Source of the DNA: Bryobacterales bacterium
Lineage (GTDB): Bacteria > Acidobacteriota > Terriglobia > Bryobacterales > Bryobacteraceae
Direction: 5' to 3'
Assembly: GCA_947446025.1 (NCBI GenBank)
Contig: CANFEY010000037.1
Coordinates: 1-47,097 of the forward strand
Length of the DNA stretch: 47,097 nt
The stretch's first letter is position 1; every line of letters starts with the position of its first letter. A model generated the notes under the pieces. It worked only from the letters and a program-made list of their open reading frames with translations. It was not told the DNA's origin and did not search any database. Shown one piece after another: positions 16,638 to 26,948 of the stretch. Made by a program: the position numbers and the translations under genes.

Positions 16638-17204
16638 CTACAGACCCCATTCCCAACCGATGTGGAGCGATGCATTGGGTCCCCATTTGGCTACGTCGTA
16701 CTTGGTTCCCTGTAGCGAAGTCGACCCGGATTGCACCCAATTGCGCGTAAATGCGGCCGTCGGATAGAGGTAAAAGTGCTTGCCGATGTGGTGGTAGTAG
16801 CCACCGGTGATACCGAAACTGAGCGGACGGAACTTTGTCTCCCCGCTGAGTTTCTCCGCCCGCAACCGCCAATTCTGGTTCATGAAAATCGCGCCGAGCG
16901 CTGGACCGTTCTTCATGGGTCCATTGAATCGATACGTGGTCCGCAGCACTTGCACGGAAGTCGACGTTGCTTTCCAGTGCACCGCATCGTAGTTGTCGTC
17001 TCCCTTCAGTAAGAAGCCGGGAACCTCGTAGCGGCCTTGTCCAAAAGCGACTTGGAACTTGCGCACGGTCAGGTTCACCACGCCCGAATACCCGGGCAGC
17101 CCGTAGGCCAGCGCGTCGCCTTCCACGGCGATTGAGGCTTTCGGTGTGTCTTGTCCAAACGCAGCGGCGGCCAGGGTAAGTGACAATATCAGGGTTCGTT
17201 TCAT
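16638..17204 (-). CDS. Exported small beta-barrel-like protein, unknown
   Basis: A 188-residue protein of unknown family. The start is the ATG at 17202-17204, fixed by AAGGAGATG just upstream; the frame is open much further but that extension is arginine- and serine-rich and not a credible protein. A signal peptide covers residues 1-18 (M-K-R-T-L-I-L-S-L-T-L-A-A-A-A-F-G-Q). The mature part has alternating strands and Tyr/Phe-rich segments (G-I-T-G-G-Y-Y-H-H-I-G-K-H-F-Y-L-Y-P) and ends in I-G-W-E-W-G-L, resembling a small outer-membrane barrel. Its stop lies two bases from that of the convergent AraC gene. Confidence 0.7.
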   Translation of the reverse strand: MKRTLILSLTLAAAAFGQDTPKASIAVEGDALAYGLPGYSGVVNLTVRKFQVAFGQGRYEVPGFLLKGDDNYDAVHWKATSTSVQVLRTTYRFNGPMKNGPALGAIFMNQNWRLRAEKLSGETKFRPLSFGITGGYYHHIGKHFYLYPTAAFTRNWVQSGSTSLQGTKYDVAKWGPNASLHIGWEWGL

Positions 17205-17343
17205 TTCATCTCCTTGTTGCTGCACCGCTCTGCGATGCCATCCCAGAATGCGGCCAACAGAGGAAATGTTGAATGACCGCCCGCGCCAACCACTTGACCG
17301 ATTGCGCCAGACTTCTTGACAAGGCCACCCGCAGCCACGGATC

Positions 17344-19539
17344 ATGCCTCTAATGCCATTTGAGATCCCGCTTCCACTGGTCCGCTTCGGGATCCGGCTA
17401 ATGGTGCTGGCGCTGTACCGCTTCCGCATCGTAGGCAAGGAACATGTCCCCAAGTCCGGTCCGGCTCTGATCATTTCCAACCACCTCTCTCTGATGGACG
17501 GGTTTCTCATCGGCTGGGCAGCGCGCCACCGGCGGGTGCGATTCATGATCTTCCGGCCCTACTACGAGCATTGGCTGTCTGGCCCCTTCCTGCGCTCGCT
17601 CAAGGCCATCCCTATCGGTACGTCCGGCCCGCGGGACTTGGTGGGAGCGTTGAAAGCCGCTCGTGCGGAGCTGGAAGCCGGACACGTGGTGTGCATCTTT
17701 GCCGAAGGCTCGGTGAGCCGCACGGGGCACATGCTGCCGTTCAAGCGCGGCATGGAACGCGTGATGCAGGGGCTCAACGTGCCCATCATTCCGGCCAACC
17801 TGGATCGCGTGTGGGGCGGGCTTTTCAGCTTCAAGGGCGGGACGTTCGGCGGGCGGCCTTCGCGCTGGCCGTGGCCTGTGACAGTTCGCTTCGGCAAGCC
17901 GCTGCCTGCTTCGACGCCCGCGCATGAGGTGCGGCAGGTTTCCGCAGAGCTGGCCAGCGAATCGTTTGGGGAACGTGCGGAATCCGGTGACACGCTGCCC
18001 GCGCGCTTTATCCGCACCGCTCGGGCCAACTGGGGCAAGTTCGCGATGGCGGATTCCATGGGGCGCGAGTTGACCTACGGCAAGGCGCTGATCGGGGCGT
18101 CGCTGCTGGCTGGGGCGGTCCGCAAGCGGACCGGAGACGATGCGATGGTGGGGCTGCTCCTGCCTGCCACGGTGGGCGGGGCGCTGGCGAACCTGGGCGT
18201 GTCGCTGGCGGGCAAGACTCCCGTAAACCTCAACTTCACCGCCGGCAAGGAGGCGATGGACGCGGCTGTGGAGCAGTGTAAGATCCGCACCGTCCTCACG
18301 TCTAAAACGTTTCTGGCGAAGGCCAAGCTCGACGAGCCCGCCGGAGCCGTCTACATCGAAGACCTGCTGAAAGAATTCGGCGGCGGGGCGAAGCTGCTGG
18401 CGGCGCTGAAGTGTAAACTGCTGCCGCAGGCGTGGCTGCGGCCCTCGGTGGATCCTTCGTCGCTCGCCACCGTTATTTTTTCGAGCGGCAGCACCGGCGT
18501 CCCCAAGGGCGTGATGCTTTCGCACTTCAACATCGTGTCGAATTGTGACGCGGTGCTGGAGGTCTTCAACCTGGACGATCAGGACCGCATCGTCGGCATC
18601 CTGCCCTTTTTCCACTCGTTCGGCTTCATGGCCACCGTCTGGCTGCCTATCCTGGCCGGCTGCGGCGCGGTCTACCATCCCGTACCCACGGACGCGAAGG
18701 CGATTGGCGAGCTGGTCCAGAAATACAAGGGCACCTTCCTGCTGGCCACGCCTACCTTCTGCGGCACCTTCACGCGCAAGTGTACGCCGGAGCAGTTCGC
18801 CTCGCTGCGGTACTGCGTGGTGGGGGCGGAAAAACTGCGCGATCCGCTGCGCAAGGAATTCCAGGAGACGTTCGGCAAGGAACTGCTGGAAGGCTACGGC
18901 TGCACCGAGCTTTCGCCGGTGGTCGCTATCAACACGCCGGACTTTTCGTTTGAGAATGAGACGCAGGTAGGCAACAAGATCGGGACCGTCGGCCTGCCGC
19001 TCCCCGGCGTGTCCGCGCGCACGGTGGACATCGACACGCGCGCCCCGCTCCCCCTCGGCCAGGAGGGGTTGCTCGAAATCCGCGGCCCCAACGTGATGCA
19101 AGGTTACTTGGGCCAACCCGCGAAGACCGCCGAGGCCATGCACGACGGCTGGTACATCACTGGCGACATCGCGGCCATCGACGAAGACGGCTTCATCCGC
19201 ATCACGGACCGGCTGGCGCGGTTTTCAAAGATCGGCGGCGAAATGGTTCCGCACTTGAAGATCGAAGAGGTCGCCAGTTCGCTCACCGGCGATGCTCCTT
19301 GCGCGGTCACAGGCCTCCCTGACGAGCGCAAGGGTGAGCGCCTAGCGCTGCTCTACACCGCGGACGTGACGCCTGAGGACCTGTGGCGGAGGCTAGCGGA
19401 GACGGATCTGCCGAAGCTGTGGATTCCGAAGCAGTCCGATATGCACCGCGTGGACGCGTTGCCCGTGCTCGGGACGGGCAAGTTGGATTTGCGCGGCGTG
19501 AAAGCTCGGGCGTTAGAACTGGCCAATCCGTCGGTGTAA
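17344..19539 (+). CDS. Fused acyltransferase and acyl-AMP ligase (Aas-like)
   Basis: A 731-residue fusion. Residues ~20-210 are a PlsC-type glycerolipid acyltransferase with the H-x4-D motif N-H-L-S-L-M-D (residues 46-52) and F-A-E-G-S-V-S-R-T-G. Residues ~225-725 are an AMP-dependent acyl-CoA/ACP synthetase: A3-type motif S-S-G-S-T-G-V-P-K-G-V, then G-Y-G-C-T-E-L-S, W-Y-I-T-G-D-I-A, and a lysine near the end (G-T-G-K-L-D). The architecture equals E. coli Aas, which reacylates lysophosphatidylethanolamine, but without an added LplT-type transporter. A role in lysophospholipid repair or remodelling is likely. ATG at 17344 has no clear ribosome site. Confidence 0.87.
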   Translation: MPLMPFEIPLPLVRFGIRLMVLALYRFRIVGKEHVPKSGPALIISNHLSLMDGFLIGWAARHRRVRFMIFRPYYEHWLSGPFLRSLKAIPIGTSGPRDLVGALKAARAELEAGHVVCIFAEGSVSRTGHMLPFKRGMERVMQGLNVPIIPANLDRVWGGLFSFKGGTFGGRPSRWPWPVTVRFGKPLPASTPAHEVRQVSAELASESFGERAESGDTLPARFIRTARANWGKFAMADSMGRELTYGKALIGASLLAGAVRKRTGDDAMVGLLLPATVGGALANLGVSLAGKTPVNLNFTAGKEAMDAAVEQCKIRTVLTSKTFLAKAKLDEPAGAVYIEDLLKEFGGGAKLLAALKCKLLPQAWLRPSVDPSSLATVIFSSGSTGVPKGVMLSHFNIVSNCDAVLEVFNLDDQDRIVGILPFFHSFGFMATVWLPILAGCGAVYHPVPTDAKAIGELVQKYKGTFLLATPTFCGTFTRKCTPEQFASLRYCVVGAEKLRDPLRKEFQETFGKELLEGYGCTELSPVVAINTPDFSFENETQVGNKIGTVGLPLPGVSARTVDIDTRAPLPLGQEGLLEIRGPNVMQGYLGQPAKTAEAMHDGWYITGDIAAIDEDGFIRITDRLARFSKIGGEMVPHLKIEEVASSLTGDAPCAVTGLPDERKGERLALLYTADVTPEDLWRRLAETDLPKLWIPKQSDMHRVDALPVLGTGKLDLRGVKARALELANPSV

Positions 19540-19550
19540 TGCGGTCCGTG

Positions 19551-20780
<1,230 letters not shown>

Positions 20781-20783
20781 CGC

Positions 20784-22025
20784 TTAGCTCTCCGCCCGCA
20801 GTGCGACGATGGGGTCGAGCTTGGCTGCCTGGCGCGCGGGATAGATCCCGAAAAATAGGCCGACAGCGGTGGACAGAAACACTCCCACTGCCACGCCCGA
20901 CAGCGGCAACTTCATGGGGAAGCCGAAGAATCTCGTCACTACAACGGATGCCAGCCAAGATATGCCGACTCCGATCAGTCCCCCCATCAGCGCCAGAACC
21001 GAGGACTCCACCAGAAACTGGTTCAAAATATCCTGACTGCGCGCGCCGACACTCTTGCGCACACCGATCTCGCGGGTGCGCTCCGACACTACGGCGAGCA
21101 TGATGTTCATGATCACCACTCCGCCTACTACCATGAAGACGGCGACGATGCCGAGGGCCGCGCCTTGGATGGCTCCGGTGATGGCGTTGAAGGCGCTGAC
21201 CAGGGTGTCAGAGGACAGCACGTTGAAGTTGCTCTTGTCGCCCGGGAGCAAGTGGCGGTAGGCGCGCATCGCGACCTCTACCTCCTCCATGGCTTGCGAA
21301 AGATGCGCGTTGTCCTTGGCGAAGAAGTTGTAGCCGATACCGGTGCGCGAACCGTACATTTTGAAGTAGTTTTCAATGGGGATCGAAACGTAGTTGTCCT
21401 GCGAACTGCCGAACAGGCTGCCTTTGGGCTTGCCCACGCCAATCACGTCGAACGGCTGTCCGGCGACCATCAGGCGTTTGCCCAAAGGATCAACGGCCGG
21501 GAAAAAGCGTTCCTTGATGTCGGCGCCGATGAAGACCACGGGGACCTTGTGGCGGACCTCGGTATCGGAGAAGTAACGTCCGATGGTGATCTCCGTGTTC
21601 GTCATGATCGCGCCGTTGTCGGAGTTGCCGAACAGCACCACACCCTGGACCTGGTCGCCGTCGTAGCCAACCGTCACCCCACGCTGGACCGACATGGCTG
21701 CTTCGCGGACCAGAGTGAGGCGGCCCTTCAGGTATTCAAACTCCTCCGGACCCAACTGCGGATTTTTGCGCTGCGCTTCCTGAAATGAGCGGGGATCGAA
21801 ATTCCCCACCGGCGCAAAGCGGACCACTTGGAAGCCTTCGTTGCCCATGGTGGTGGCGCTAGTTGCGATGTAGTTCTCCAGGCCGTTGATGGCGCTCATC
21901 ACGGAGATCAGCGTGGTGGTGGAAAGAATGATCCCCAGCAGGGTGAGGAAACTCCGCAACTTGCTGCCGCGGAGTGAATCGAAGGCGACTTTGGCCGCCT
22001 CCCAAAATGATGCTGTGGATTGCAT
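20784..22025 (-). CDS. MacB/FtsX-type ABC transporter permease, second copy
   Basis: A 413-residue paralogue of the downstream gene with the same layout: L-R-G-S-K-L-R-S-F-L-T-L-L-G-I-I-L opening, periplasmic domain, and C-terminal helices with V-S-E-R-T-R-E-I-G-V-R-K-S-V-G-A-R and final P-A-R-Q-A-A-K-L-D-P-I-V-A-L-R-A. The pair could form a heterodimeric pump core, unlike the MacB homodimer. The ATPase and adaptor must be elsewhere or absent. ATG at 22023-22025. Substrate cannot be told from the sequence. Confidence 0.9.
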   Translation of the reverse strand: MQSTASFWEAAKVAFDSLRGSKLRSFLTLLGIILSTTTLISVMSAINGLENYIATSATTMGNEGFQVVRFAPVGNFDPRSFQEAQRKNPQLGPEEFEYLKGRLTLVREAAMSVQRGVTVGYDGDQVQGVVLFGNSDNGAIMTNTEITIGRYFSDTEVRHKVPVVFIGADIKERFFPAVDPLGKRLMVAGQPFDVIGVGKPKGSLFGSSQDNYVSIPIENYFKMYGSRTGIGYNFFAKDNAHLSQAMEEVEVAMRAYRHLLPGDKSNFNVLSSDTLVSAFNAITGAIQGAALGIVAVFMVVGGVVIMNIMLAVVSERTREIGVRKSVGARSQDILNQFLVESSVLALMGGLIGVGISWLASVVVTRFFGFPMKLPLSGVAVGVFLSTAVGLFFGIYPARQAAKLDPIVALRAES

Positions 22026-22047
22026 TGTCTTCTTCTAGGATACGTTG

Positions 22048-23004
22048 CTAGGGGTGGGGCTGTTCCATCCAGTCCAGGATTGTGTGGTCCAGCCAAAACC
22101 GGGGCTGGGTACGGGAGATGAAGCCGAGGTGGCCTCCGTGCTCCACCGGCAACAGCCGGAGGAGTGGATTCCGGCCGAACGCCGGGTGATCGTAGACGTG
22201 GAAGGGGACCATGGGATCGTCTTTCGCGATCAGCAGCAGCGCGGGGATACGGATGCGTTCCAGGAACTGGTTGCTGGATTGGGTGGCAAAGTAGTTGGCC
22301 GCCGTGCCAAAGCCAAACAAACGGGAGGTGTAGTAATCGTCGAAATCCACAATACTCTTGACCTTGGGTAGGTGCTCCAGTGTGTAGACGTCCGGGGAGA
22401 GCAGATTCTTACGGCGGATGCGTTCTTTGAGTCGGTCGACGAAGCGATTTCTATAGATGAGGTTGGAAGGCCGGTTCAAAGCATGGGCGCAGGATGCCAA
22501 GTCAATGGGCGCGGAGACGGCTGCAACGCCCGCGAGCAGGCCGATGGCTTCCTCAGCCAGTTCGCCAGCGAGCTTCAGGGTTACGTTCGCGCCCAGCGAG
22601 TAGCCGACCACCCAGACCGGTTTTCCGCTCAAGCGGCGGCGTTCGCGGACCACATGCAGCAGGTCACTGGTTTGCCCCGCGTGGTAGCTCATCACTGCCA
22701 GCGACTCAGTGCCGCCGCAGCCGCGCATGTTGAAGCGGTGGACTCCGAAGCCGCGTTCCAGGGCGCCGTAAGCCATGCTGCGCGCATAGCCGGACTCACT
22801 CGATCCTTCCAGGCCGTGGATCAGGATGACCTCGCCGCGGGCGTCGGGGGGCAACTGTTGGCGGACTAGCACTTGGATGTCCGGCTCGGTTTGGTAGAGG
22901 ACGCTTGCGGCGGGCCAGCGGAGTTCGCTCACGGGGCGCTGCCAGAAGTTACCGGCAATGGTGGCGAGGTGCGGATTCTTGAAGAAGGGGCTGAAGGGAC
23001 GCAC
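22048..23004 (-). CDS. YheT-family alpha/beta hydrolase
   Basis: A 318-residue alpha/beta hydrolase of the YheT/ABHD1-3 type. It opens with the family phrase F-F-K-N-P-H-L-A-T-I, has the oxyanion H-G-L-E-G-S strand (residues 63-68), the nucleophile elbow G-Y-S-L-G-A-N with Ser136, the acid region A-K-D-D-P-M-V-P, and the catalytic-histidine segment E-H-G-G-H-L-G-F. These enzymes are esterases or lipases of unclear natural substrate. The start is GTG at 23002-23004, one base after the stop of the TIGR03790 gene upstream, so the two are likely co-transcribed. Confidence 0.9.
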   Translation of the reverse strand: MRPFSPFFKNPHLATIAGNFWQRPVSELRWPAASVLYQTEPDIQVLVRQQLPPDARGEVILIHGLEGSSESGYARSMAYGALERGFGVHRFNMRGCGGTESLAVMSYHAGQTSDLLHVVRERRRLSGKPVWVVGYSLGANVTLKLAGELAEEAIGLLAGVAAVSAPIDLASCAHALNRPSNLIYRNRFVDRLKERIRRKNLLSPDVYTLEHLPKVKSIVDFDDYYTSRLFGFGTAANYFATQSSNQFLERIRIPALLLIAKDDPMVPFHVYDHPAFGRNPLLRLLPVEHGGHLGFISRTQPRFWLDHTILDWMEQPHP

Positions 23005-23005
23005 G

Positions 23006-24118
23006 CTATTTCGGGGGTGCTCCTAGAGACATCAGCGGGTCGCCTACTACGATATTTTGCCAGCTGAGGGAAGGGATGGAAAGGTAGTAGCTTTCGGCTA
23101 GATTGCGGCCCTGGAAGTAAGCGGAAAAGAGGAAGTCCGGGCGGGGGGTCATGACCAGAAATGGCTCATGGACGTGGCCGGTGGCGGCGCTGGCACCTTC
23201 GTCGAGATAGTCGGCAGTGAGGGTTTGGGGGCTGCCCGCGAACCACTTGGAACGGCTGTTCCAGTCGCTGATGTTCCATTCCTTGGGGGGGCGGGCGAAG
23301 GTACGGGCGTTGGTGGAGACAAATTCGGTGGCGATGGCTCCGGGGAGCCATTCGAATCCCACGCGGCGCTCATGCCGGTTGCGGTCATTGGAGCCCCAGG
23401 AGGCGAGGCCGATGACGCCGGTCTGTTTGTAGACCACTTTGGCGGAGTCTTCGAAGACGATGCGGTTGGCGGGCAAGCGGAGGACGGTGTCGCGCAGCCA
23501 GTTGTTGCCCTCTCCATCCTCGTCCGCGTTGAGGTCTATGACGAACTTGCCTTGGTTCCTGGCCAGCAGCGCGCGGTCAATGAGGGAGCGGACGCCTTGA
23601 AAGTCGTAGGCGGCCAGCCGGGTGACCAGGTAGATGGGGAATTCCGGATGGGTGAACTTAGCAGCCGGCTTTCCAAAGAACGGGTTGCGCAGAGGGCCAT
23701 TCAGAGGATGGGGCTTGCCGGAATGCAGATCGGTGTAGAGCAGCGCAAGTTCGCTGTCCACGGACGCCGCGTCGCCATTGAGTCCGTCCGTGCCGGGGAT
23801 GCGCAGGGGAACTCCCTGCGCTACAACGATGTAGAGCACGGCCTCTGTCAGCTTTTGCTGGCGTAGGCAGGCTGCAACCGGGGCGGCGATCAGGCTGGCG
23901 TAGCGGGCGCGGTCAATCGCTTCGGTATCGGGGGGCTGGATGCGGCAGACATTTCTGAGGGGAATGGCCCGTTTGCGCACGTAATATTCGCCGATATTAC
24001 GGGAGAGTGCCGACCGGTCATTGACGACCACCAGAACGTTGGCGGGACCCTGCGCACGTAATTGCGGGCAAGCGCCTATCACGTAGAGCAGTGCGGGTAG
24101 AAATGTCCGGGTCAGCAT
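23006..24118 (-). CDS. TIGR03790-family exported protein
   Basis: A 370-residue exported protein of the TIGR03790 family, mostly seen in acidobacteria, planctomycetes and related groups; function unknown to me. A signal peptide spans residues 1-22 (ends in Q-L-R-A-Q). Family features include V-V-V-N-D-R-S-A-L-S near residue 30, G-E-Y-Y-V-R-K-R-A-I-P, the Y-I-V-V-A-Q-G-V-P-L-R-I strand, and the late G-A-S-A-A-T-G-H-V-H-E-P block. ATG at 24116-24118. It is divergent from the LysR gene over a 45-bp gap that must contain both promoters. Confidence 0.85.
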   Translation of the reverse strand: MLTRTFLPALLYVIGACPQLRAQGPANVLVVVNDRSALSRNIGEYYVRKRAIPLRNVCRIQPPDTEAIDRARYASLIAAPVAACLRQQKLTEAVLYIVVAQGVPLRIPGTDGLNGDAASVDSELALLYTDLHSGKPHPLNGPLRNPFFGKPAAKFTHPEFPIYLVTRLAAYDFQGVRSLIDRALLARNQGKFVIDLNADEDGEGNNWLRDTVLRLPANRIVFEDSAKVVYKQTGVIGLASWGSNDRNRHERRVGFEWLPGAIATEFVSTNARTFARPPKEWNISDWNSRSKWFAGSPQTLTADYLDEGASAATGHVHEPFLVMTPRPDFLFSAYFQGRNLAESYYLSIPSLSWQNIVVGDPLMSLGAPPK

Positions 24119-24163
24119 GAACGGGTGCGCTAAACTACTACTGTATACTCAGAGCTCTGCTCC

Positions 24164-25087
24164 ATGGATCTTGACCAGCTCCACACGTTCCTTGAGATTG
24201 TTCGCCTGAAGAGTTTTTCCAAGGCGGCGCAGACGTGTTTCCGGACGCAGCCGGCGGTGAGCGCACAAGTCCGGCAGATGGAAACGGAGCTGAACGCGCC
24301 GCTGTTTGACCGCCTGGGAACCAAGATTGCATTGACTCCGGCGGGCCACATTTTTGCTCAGTATGCGGAACAGATACTGGGGCTGAAGCGGGTGGCGCAG
24401 GATACGATCAATGAGCTGGAGCGGGTTCCCCGGGGCGAACTGATGATCGCGGCCAATGAGGCCACGTGTATCTACGTGTTGCCGCTGGTGTTTTCGGAGT
24501 TCAAGAAGCAGTTTCCGAACGTGCAGATTCTGGTGGACCGGTCCTATGGTGCGCGGGTGGTGGAAGCGGTACTGGATAATCAGGCGGACTTCGGGATCAC
24601 GCAGCTGCCGGTGGAAGAGAAGCGCCTACAGGTGGTGAAAATCCACTCGGATGAGATCAAGGCGTTGGTTCCAGCCGGGCATCCGCTGGCGGGGAATACG
24701 CAGATCCTGCCGGAAGATTTGGTCCCGCATCAGGTGCTGCTGCCGAAGACGGGCACCACGCGGCGGCGGCTGGCCACATGGTTCACCGCGGTGGAGGATG
24801 ACTTGAACGTCTCGATGGAGCTGGACTCCACGGAAATGATCAAGCGCTTCGTGGCGGCCGGCCTGGGCGTGAGTTTTCTGGCCGGGACGCACTGCGCCGA
24901 CGAGGTGGCGGCGGGGACGTTGAAGGCGATTTCGCTGGGTCCCGAGCACATGGTCCGGCAGCTTGCCCTGATCTACCGGAAAGACAAGGCGCTGTCGAAA
25001 GCTGCTTTGGGGTTTATTGAGGTTACACTGAAGAACGCGGCGATTGACGGGTACGGACCCGGCGCGGCACGCGCCAAGGGAAAATGA
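24164..25087 (+). CDS. LysR-family transcriptional regulator
   Basis: A 307-residue LysR-type regulator. The N-terminal winged helix (residues 1-60) reads L-D-Q-L-H-T-F-L-E-I-V, S-F-S-K-A-A-Q and Q-P-A-V-S-A-Q-V-R-Q-M-E; the effector-binding domain follows from about residue 90. The pattern resembles the CysB/CbbR side of the family, but the ligand cannot be named. A palindrome AGAGCTCT (24151-24158) and TATACT (24144-24149) precede the ATG. The last codons of the gene fall inside a 22-bp tandem repeat, so the C-terminus (A-R-A-K-G-K) was probably shaped by repeat expansion. Confidence 0.92.
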   Translation: MDLDQLHTFLEIVRLKSFSKAAQTCFRTQPAVSAQVRQMETELNAPLFDRLGTKIALTPAGHIFAQYAEQILGLKRVAQDTINELERVPRGELMIAANEATCIYVLPLVFSEFKKQFPNVQILVDRSYGARVVEAVLDNQADFGITQLPVEEKRLQVVKIHSDEIKALVPAGHPLAGNTQILPEDLVPHQVLLPKTGTTRRRLATWFTAVEDDLNVSMELDSTEMIKRFVAAGLGVSFLAGTHCADEVAAGTLKAISLGPEHMVRQLALIYRKDKALSKAALGFIEVTLKNAAIDGYGPGAARAKGK

Positions 25088-25130
25088 CGCACGCGCCAAG
25101 GGAAATGGCGGCACGCGCCACAGGAAAGTG
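25067..25130 (+). repeat. Three-copy 22-bp tandem repeat at lysR end
   Basis: Three imperfect copies beginning GCACGCGCCA start at 25067, 25089 and 25111, exact period 22. Copies 1 and 2 continue AAGGGAAAATG/AAGGGAAATGG; copy 3 reads CAGGAAAGTG. Copy 1 includes the lysR stop codon at 25085-25087, the others lie in the gap before the next gene. Confidence 0.85.
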
Positions 25131-25156
25131 ATAGGCGGGCGAAGGCAGAGTAGACG

Positions 25157-25546
25157 ATGCAGCGAGTGACACTGAAGACATCGATAATTTTCATCTCCAA
25201 GGGAGACCGGACGCGCGTGTACCGGTCCGTGGGCGAGATTCCGCAGGGCTTGCGTAAGGAGCTGGAGGAATCGACGAACGGCTTCAATTCGGCCACGATT
25301 CTGATCGCGGACCGGCGGGGGCGCGAGGAAGTACGGCGTGCGCTCAAGGTGATGCCATCGGCGCTGCGTTCACGGTTCGCGCGGCCACTCGAGACTCCCG
25401 AGGCTGCGCCGGCCCCGGCTGCGGCCGTGCCGGAACCGGAGCCGCTGATGGAGCAGGCGTCGGGGCATTGGATCAGGCATTGGATCAAGCTGGCGATTCC
25501 GGTGGGAATTGCGCTGGCCACGTGGGCAGCGCTGAGCTTGCGGTAA
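25157..25546 (+). CDS. Small tail-anchored protein, unknown
   Basis: A 129-residue protein I do not recognise. The first 80 residues look globular and charged (M-Q-R-V-T-L-K-T-S-I-I-F-I-S-K-G, later G-L-R-K-E-L-E-E-S). An Ala/Pro/Glu-rich linker follows (about 80-98), then a single hydrophobic C-terminal helix (about 111-127) ending in S-L-R. There is no signal peptide, so it could be a tail-anchored cytoplasmic protein. It precedes the PilZ gene by 40 bp in the same direction. Coding appears real because of its ordered hydrophobic pattern and defined termini. Confidence 0.6.
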   Translation: MQRVTLKTSIIFISKGDRTRVYRSVGEIPQGLRKELEESTNGFNSATILIADRRGREEVRRALKVMPSALRSRFARPLETPEAAPAPAAAVPEPEPLMEQASGHWIRHWIKLAIPVGIALATWAALSLR

Positions 25547-25586
25547 ATTCCTAATACAAGCTTTTTCCGGACCGATACGTTTTTCT

Positions 25587-25952
25587 GTGGACAACCGCAG
25601 AGAACCGCGCAAGCTTCAGGCAGCGCCGCTGGAAGTGGCGGTTCTGGGCGAAGGCCAACCGTGCATGCTGGGCCGCGTGCTGGATGTTTCCAGTCACGGC
25701 ATGGCGTTGGATCTGCCCTCTCCGGTTCCACCCGGCAGTGCCATCAAGATTGAAGTGGGCGACGCCCTTGTCTTGGGAATCGTAAGCTACTGCACACCGC
25801 GCGACGGCGGCTATCGCGCGGGACTCGTCGTGAAACATCGCCTAGCAGGACTGGCGGAGTTGCATCGGCTGAACCGGGCGCTGCACGATAGCGGAATAAA
25901 GCATGACGCCGTGCAAACGGAGCACACCACCTCCCTCATAATGAAGGGGTGA
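25587..25952 (+). CDS. PilZ-domain protein
   Basis: A 121-residue single PilZ domain, the common cyclic-di-GMP receptor fold. Both ligand motifs are visible: the R-R-E-P-R stretch at residues 4-8 and D-V-S-S-H-G at 33-38 (D-x-S-x-x-G). The GTG start at 25587 lets the arginine motif sit at the very N-terminus, as is usual in stand-alone PilZ proteins. Its stop overlaps the GTG start of the rfbD-like gene (GTGA at 25949-25952), so the sugar-nucleotide enzyme may be translated together with a c-di-GMP sensor. Confidence 0.88.
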   Translation: MDNRREPRKLQAAPLEVAVLGEGQPCMLGRVLDVSSHGMALDLPSPVPPGSAIKIEVGDALVLGIVSYCTPRDGGYRAGLVVKHRLAGLAELHRLNRALHDSGIKHDAVQTEHTTSLIMKG

Positions 25953-26809
25953 AACGCGTCGCCATCTTCGGCAGCCACGGCCAGCTCGGCGTGGAGCTTG
26001 CCGCCACCTTTTCCGCCCGCTCCTACGAAGTTTCTGCGTTCGACCATGCCACAGTCGACATTGCGGACTCCGCTGCGGTCGCCCGAGCCATCGCCGGGTG
26101 CAAGCCCGCTGTGGTGCTCAATGCTGCGGCGTACAACAAGGTGGATCAGGCGGAGACGGACGCCGAGTCCGCGTTCCGGGTCAACGCGCTGGCCGTGCGC
26201 AACCTGGCGATGGCGTGCCGCGACGCCGGCGCGAAGCTGGTGCACTACTCCACCGACTACGTCTTCGACGGTACGCTGGGGCGGGTCTACAGCGAAGAGG
26301 ACGCGACGCATCCGCTGAGCGCCTACGGGGTCTCCAAGCTGGCTGGCGAGCTCTACGCGCAGGCGTATCTCAAAGACGCGTTGCTCATCCGCACCTGCGG
26401 TGTGTTCGGCCCTCACGGCGCGCACACGCCTGGAGGCAACTTTGTGGAAACGATGCTGCGGCTGGCGGCGGGGGGCAATCCCATCAAGGTTGTAGAGGAC
26501 TTCATCGCATCGCCCACGTATGCTCCGGCGCTGGCTTCACGCAGTGCGGATTTGGTGGAGGCGGGCGCGGCGGGGATTTTTCACATCGGCGGGGGGGCTC
26601 CGATCTCCTTCTATGATTGGGCCGCGAAGATTTTTCGCGTTGCGGGGCTGCAGCCTCAGCTGACGGCCACCAATTCGCGGGAGTTCCGAACGCCCGCGCG
26701 GCGGCCGCAATTCTCGGCATTGTCTAATGGGAAGATGGAGGCGCTGGGGATTGCGCCGATGCCTTCGCTGGATGTGGCAGTGCGGGAGTACTTGTCAAAG
26801 AGGGATTGA
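25949..26809 (+). CDS. rfbD: dTDP-4-dehydrorhamnose reductase-type enzyme
   Basis: A 286-residue reductase of the RfbD/RmlD extended SDR family, which makes dTDP-L-rhamnose from dTDP-4-keto-L-rhamnose. Cofactor motif G-S-H-G-Q-L-G (residues 8-14), then N-A-A-A-Y-N-K-V-D, S-T-D-Y-V-F-D-G, and catalytic Y-G-V-S-K-L-A-G-E are all present, typical of the family. No rmlA, rmlB or rmlC lies near, so a related sugar-nucleotide or SAM-synthetase-beta-like role is possible. GTG start overlaps the PilZ stop. Confidence 0.88.
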   Translation: MKRVAIFGSHGQLGVELAATFSARSYEVSAFDHATVDIADSAAVARAIAGCKPAVVLNAAAYNKVDQAETDAESAFRVNALAVRNLAMACRDAGAKLVHYSTDYVFDGTLGRVYSEEDATHPLSAYGVSKLAGELYAQAYLKDALLIRTCGVFGPHGAHTPGGNFVETMLRLAAGGNPIKVVEDFIASPTYAPALASRSADLVEAGAAGIFHIGGGAPISFYDWAAKIFRVAGLQPQLTATNSREFRTPARRPQFSALSNGKMEALGIAPMPSLDVAVREYLSKRD

Positions 26810-26948
26810 CCCTAGCGGGCCTAGAGGGTTCGAAGCGGGCGCGGGCTGGTGATCACGTATCCACGAACAACGCTTCACCCGCCGTAGAGCGCTTCATCGA
26901 TTCCCTGGCTGAGCGAACCGTCCGCTGCATTCTAGCGGATATGTGCAG

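Noticed and set aside
17205-17546. Long 5' extension of the exported protein at 16638-17204
   Set aside because: Arginine/serine-rich, overlaps the plus-strand acyltransferase gene, while a good ribosome site and signal peptide fix the start at 17204.
17398-19143. A 581-codon minus-strand open frame
   Set aside because: Antisense to the fused acyltransferase/ligase gene, caused by high GC; no domain pattern.
24119-24163. LysR operator (T-N11-A type) in the divergent gap
   Set aside because: Only the short palindrome AGAGCTCT and a TATACT are seen; no convincing LysR box.
26810-26948. Small gene or terminator between rfbD and rlmH
   Set aside because: No open frame with coding character; the 6-bp stem near 26925-26940 is too weak to call.
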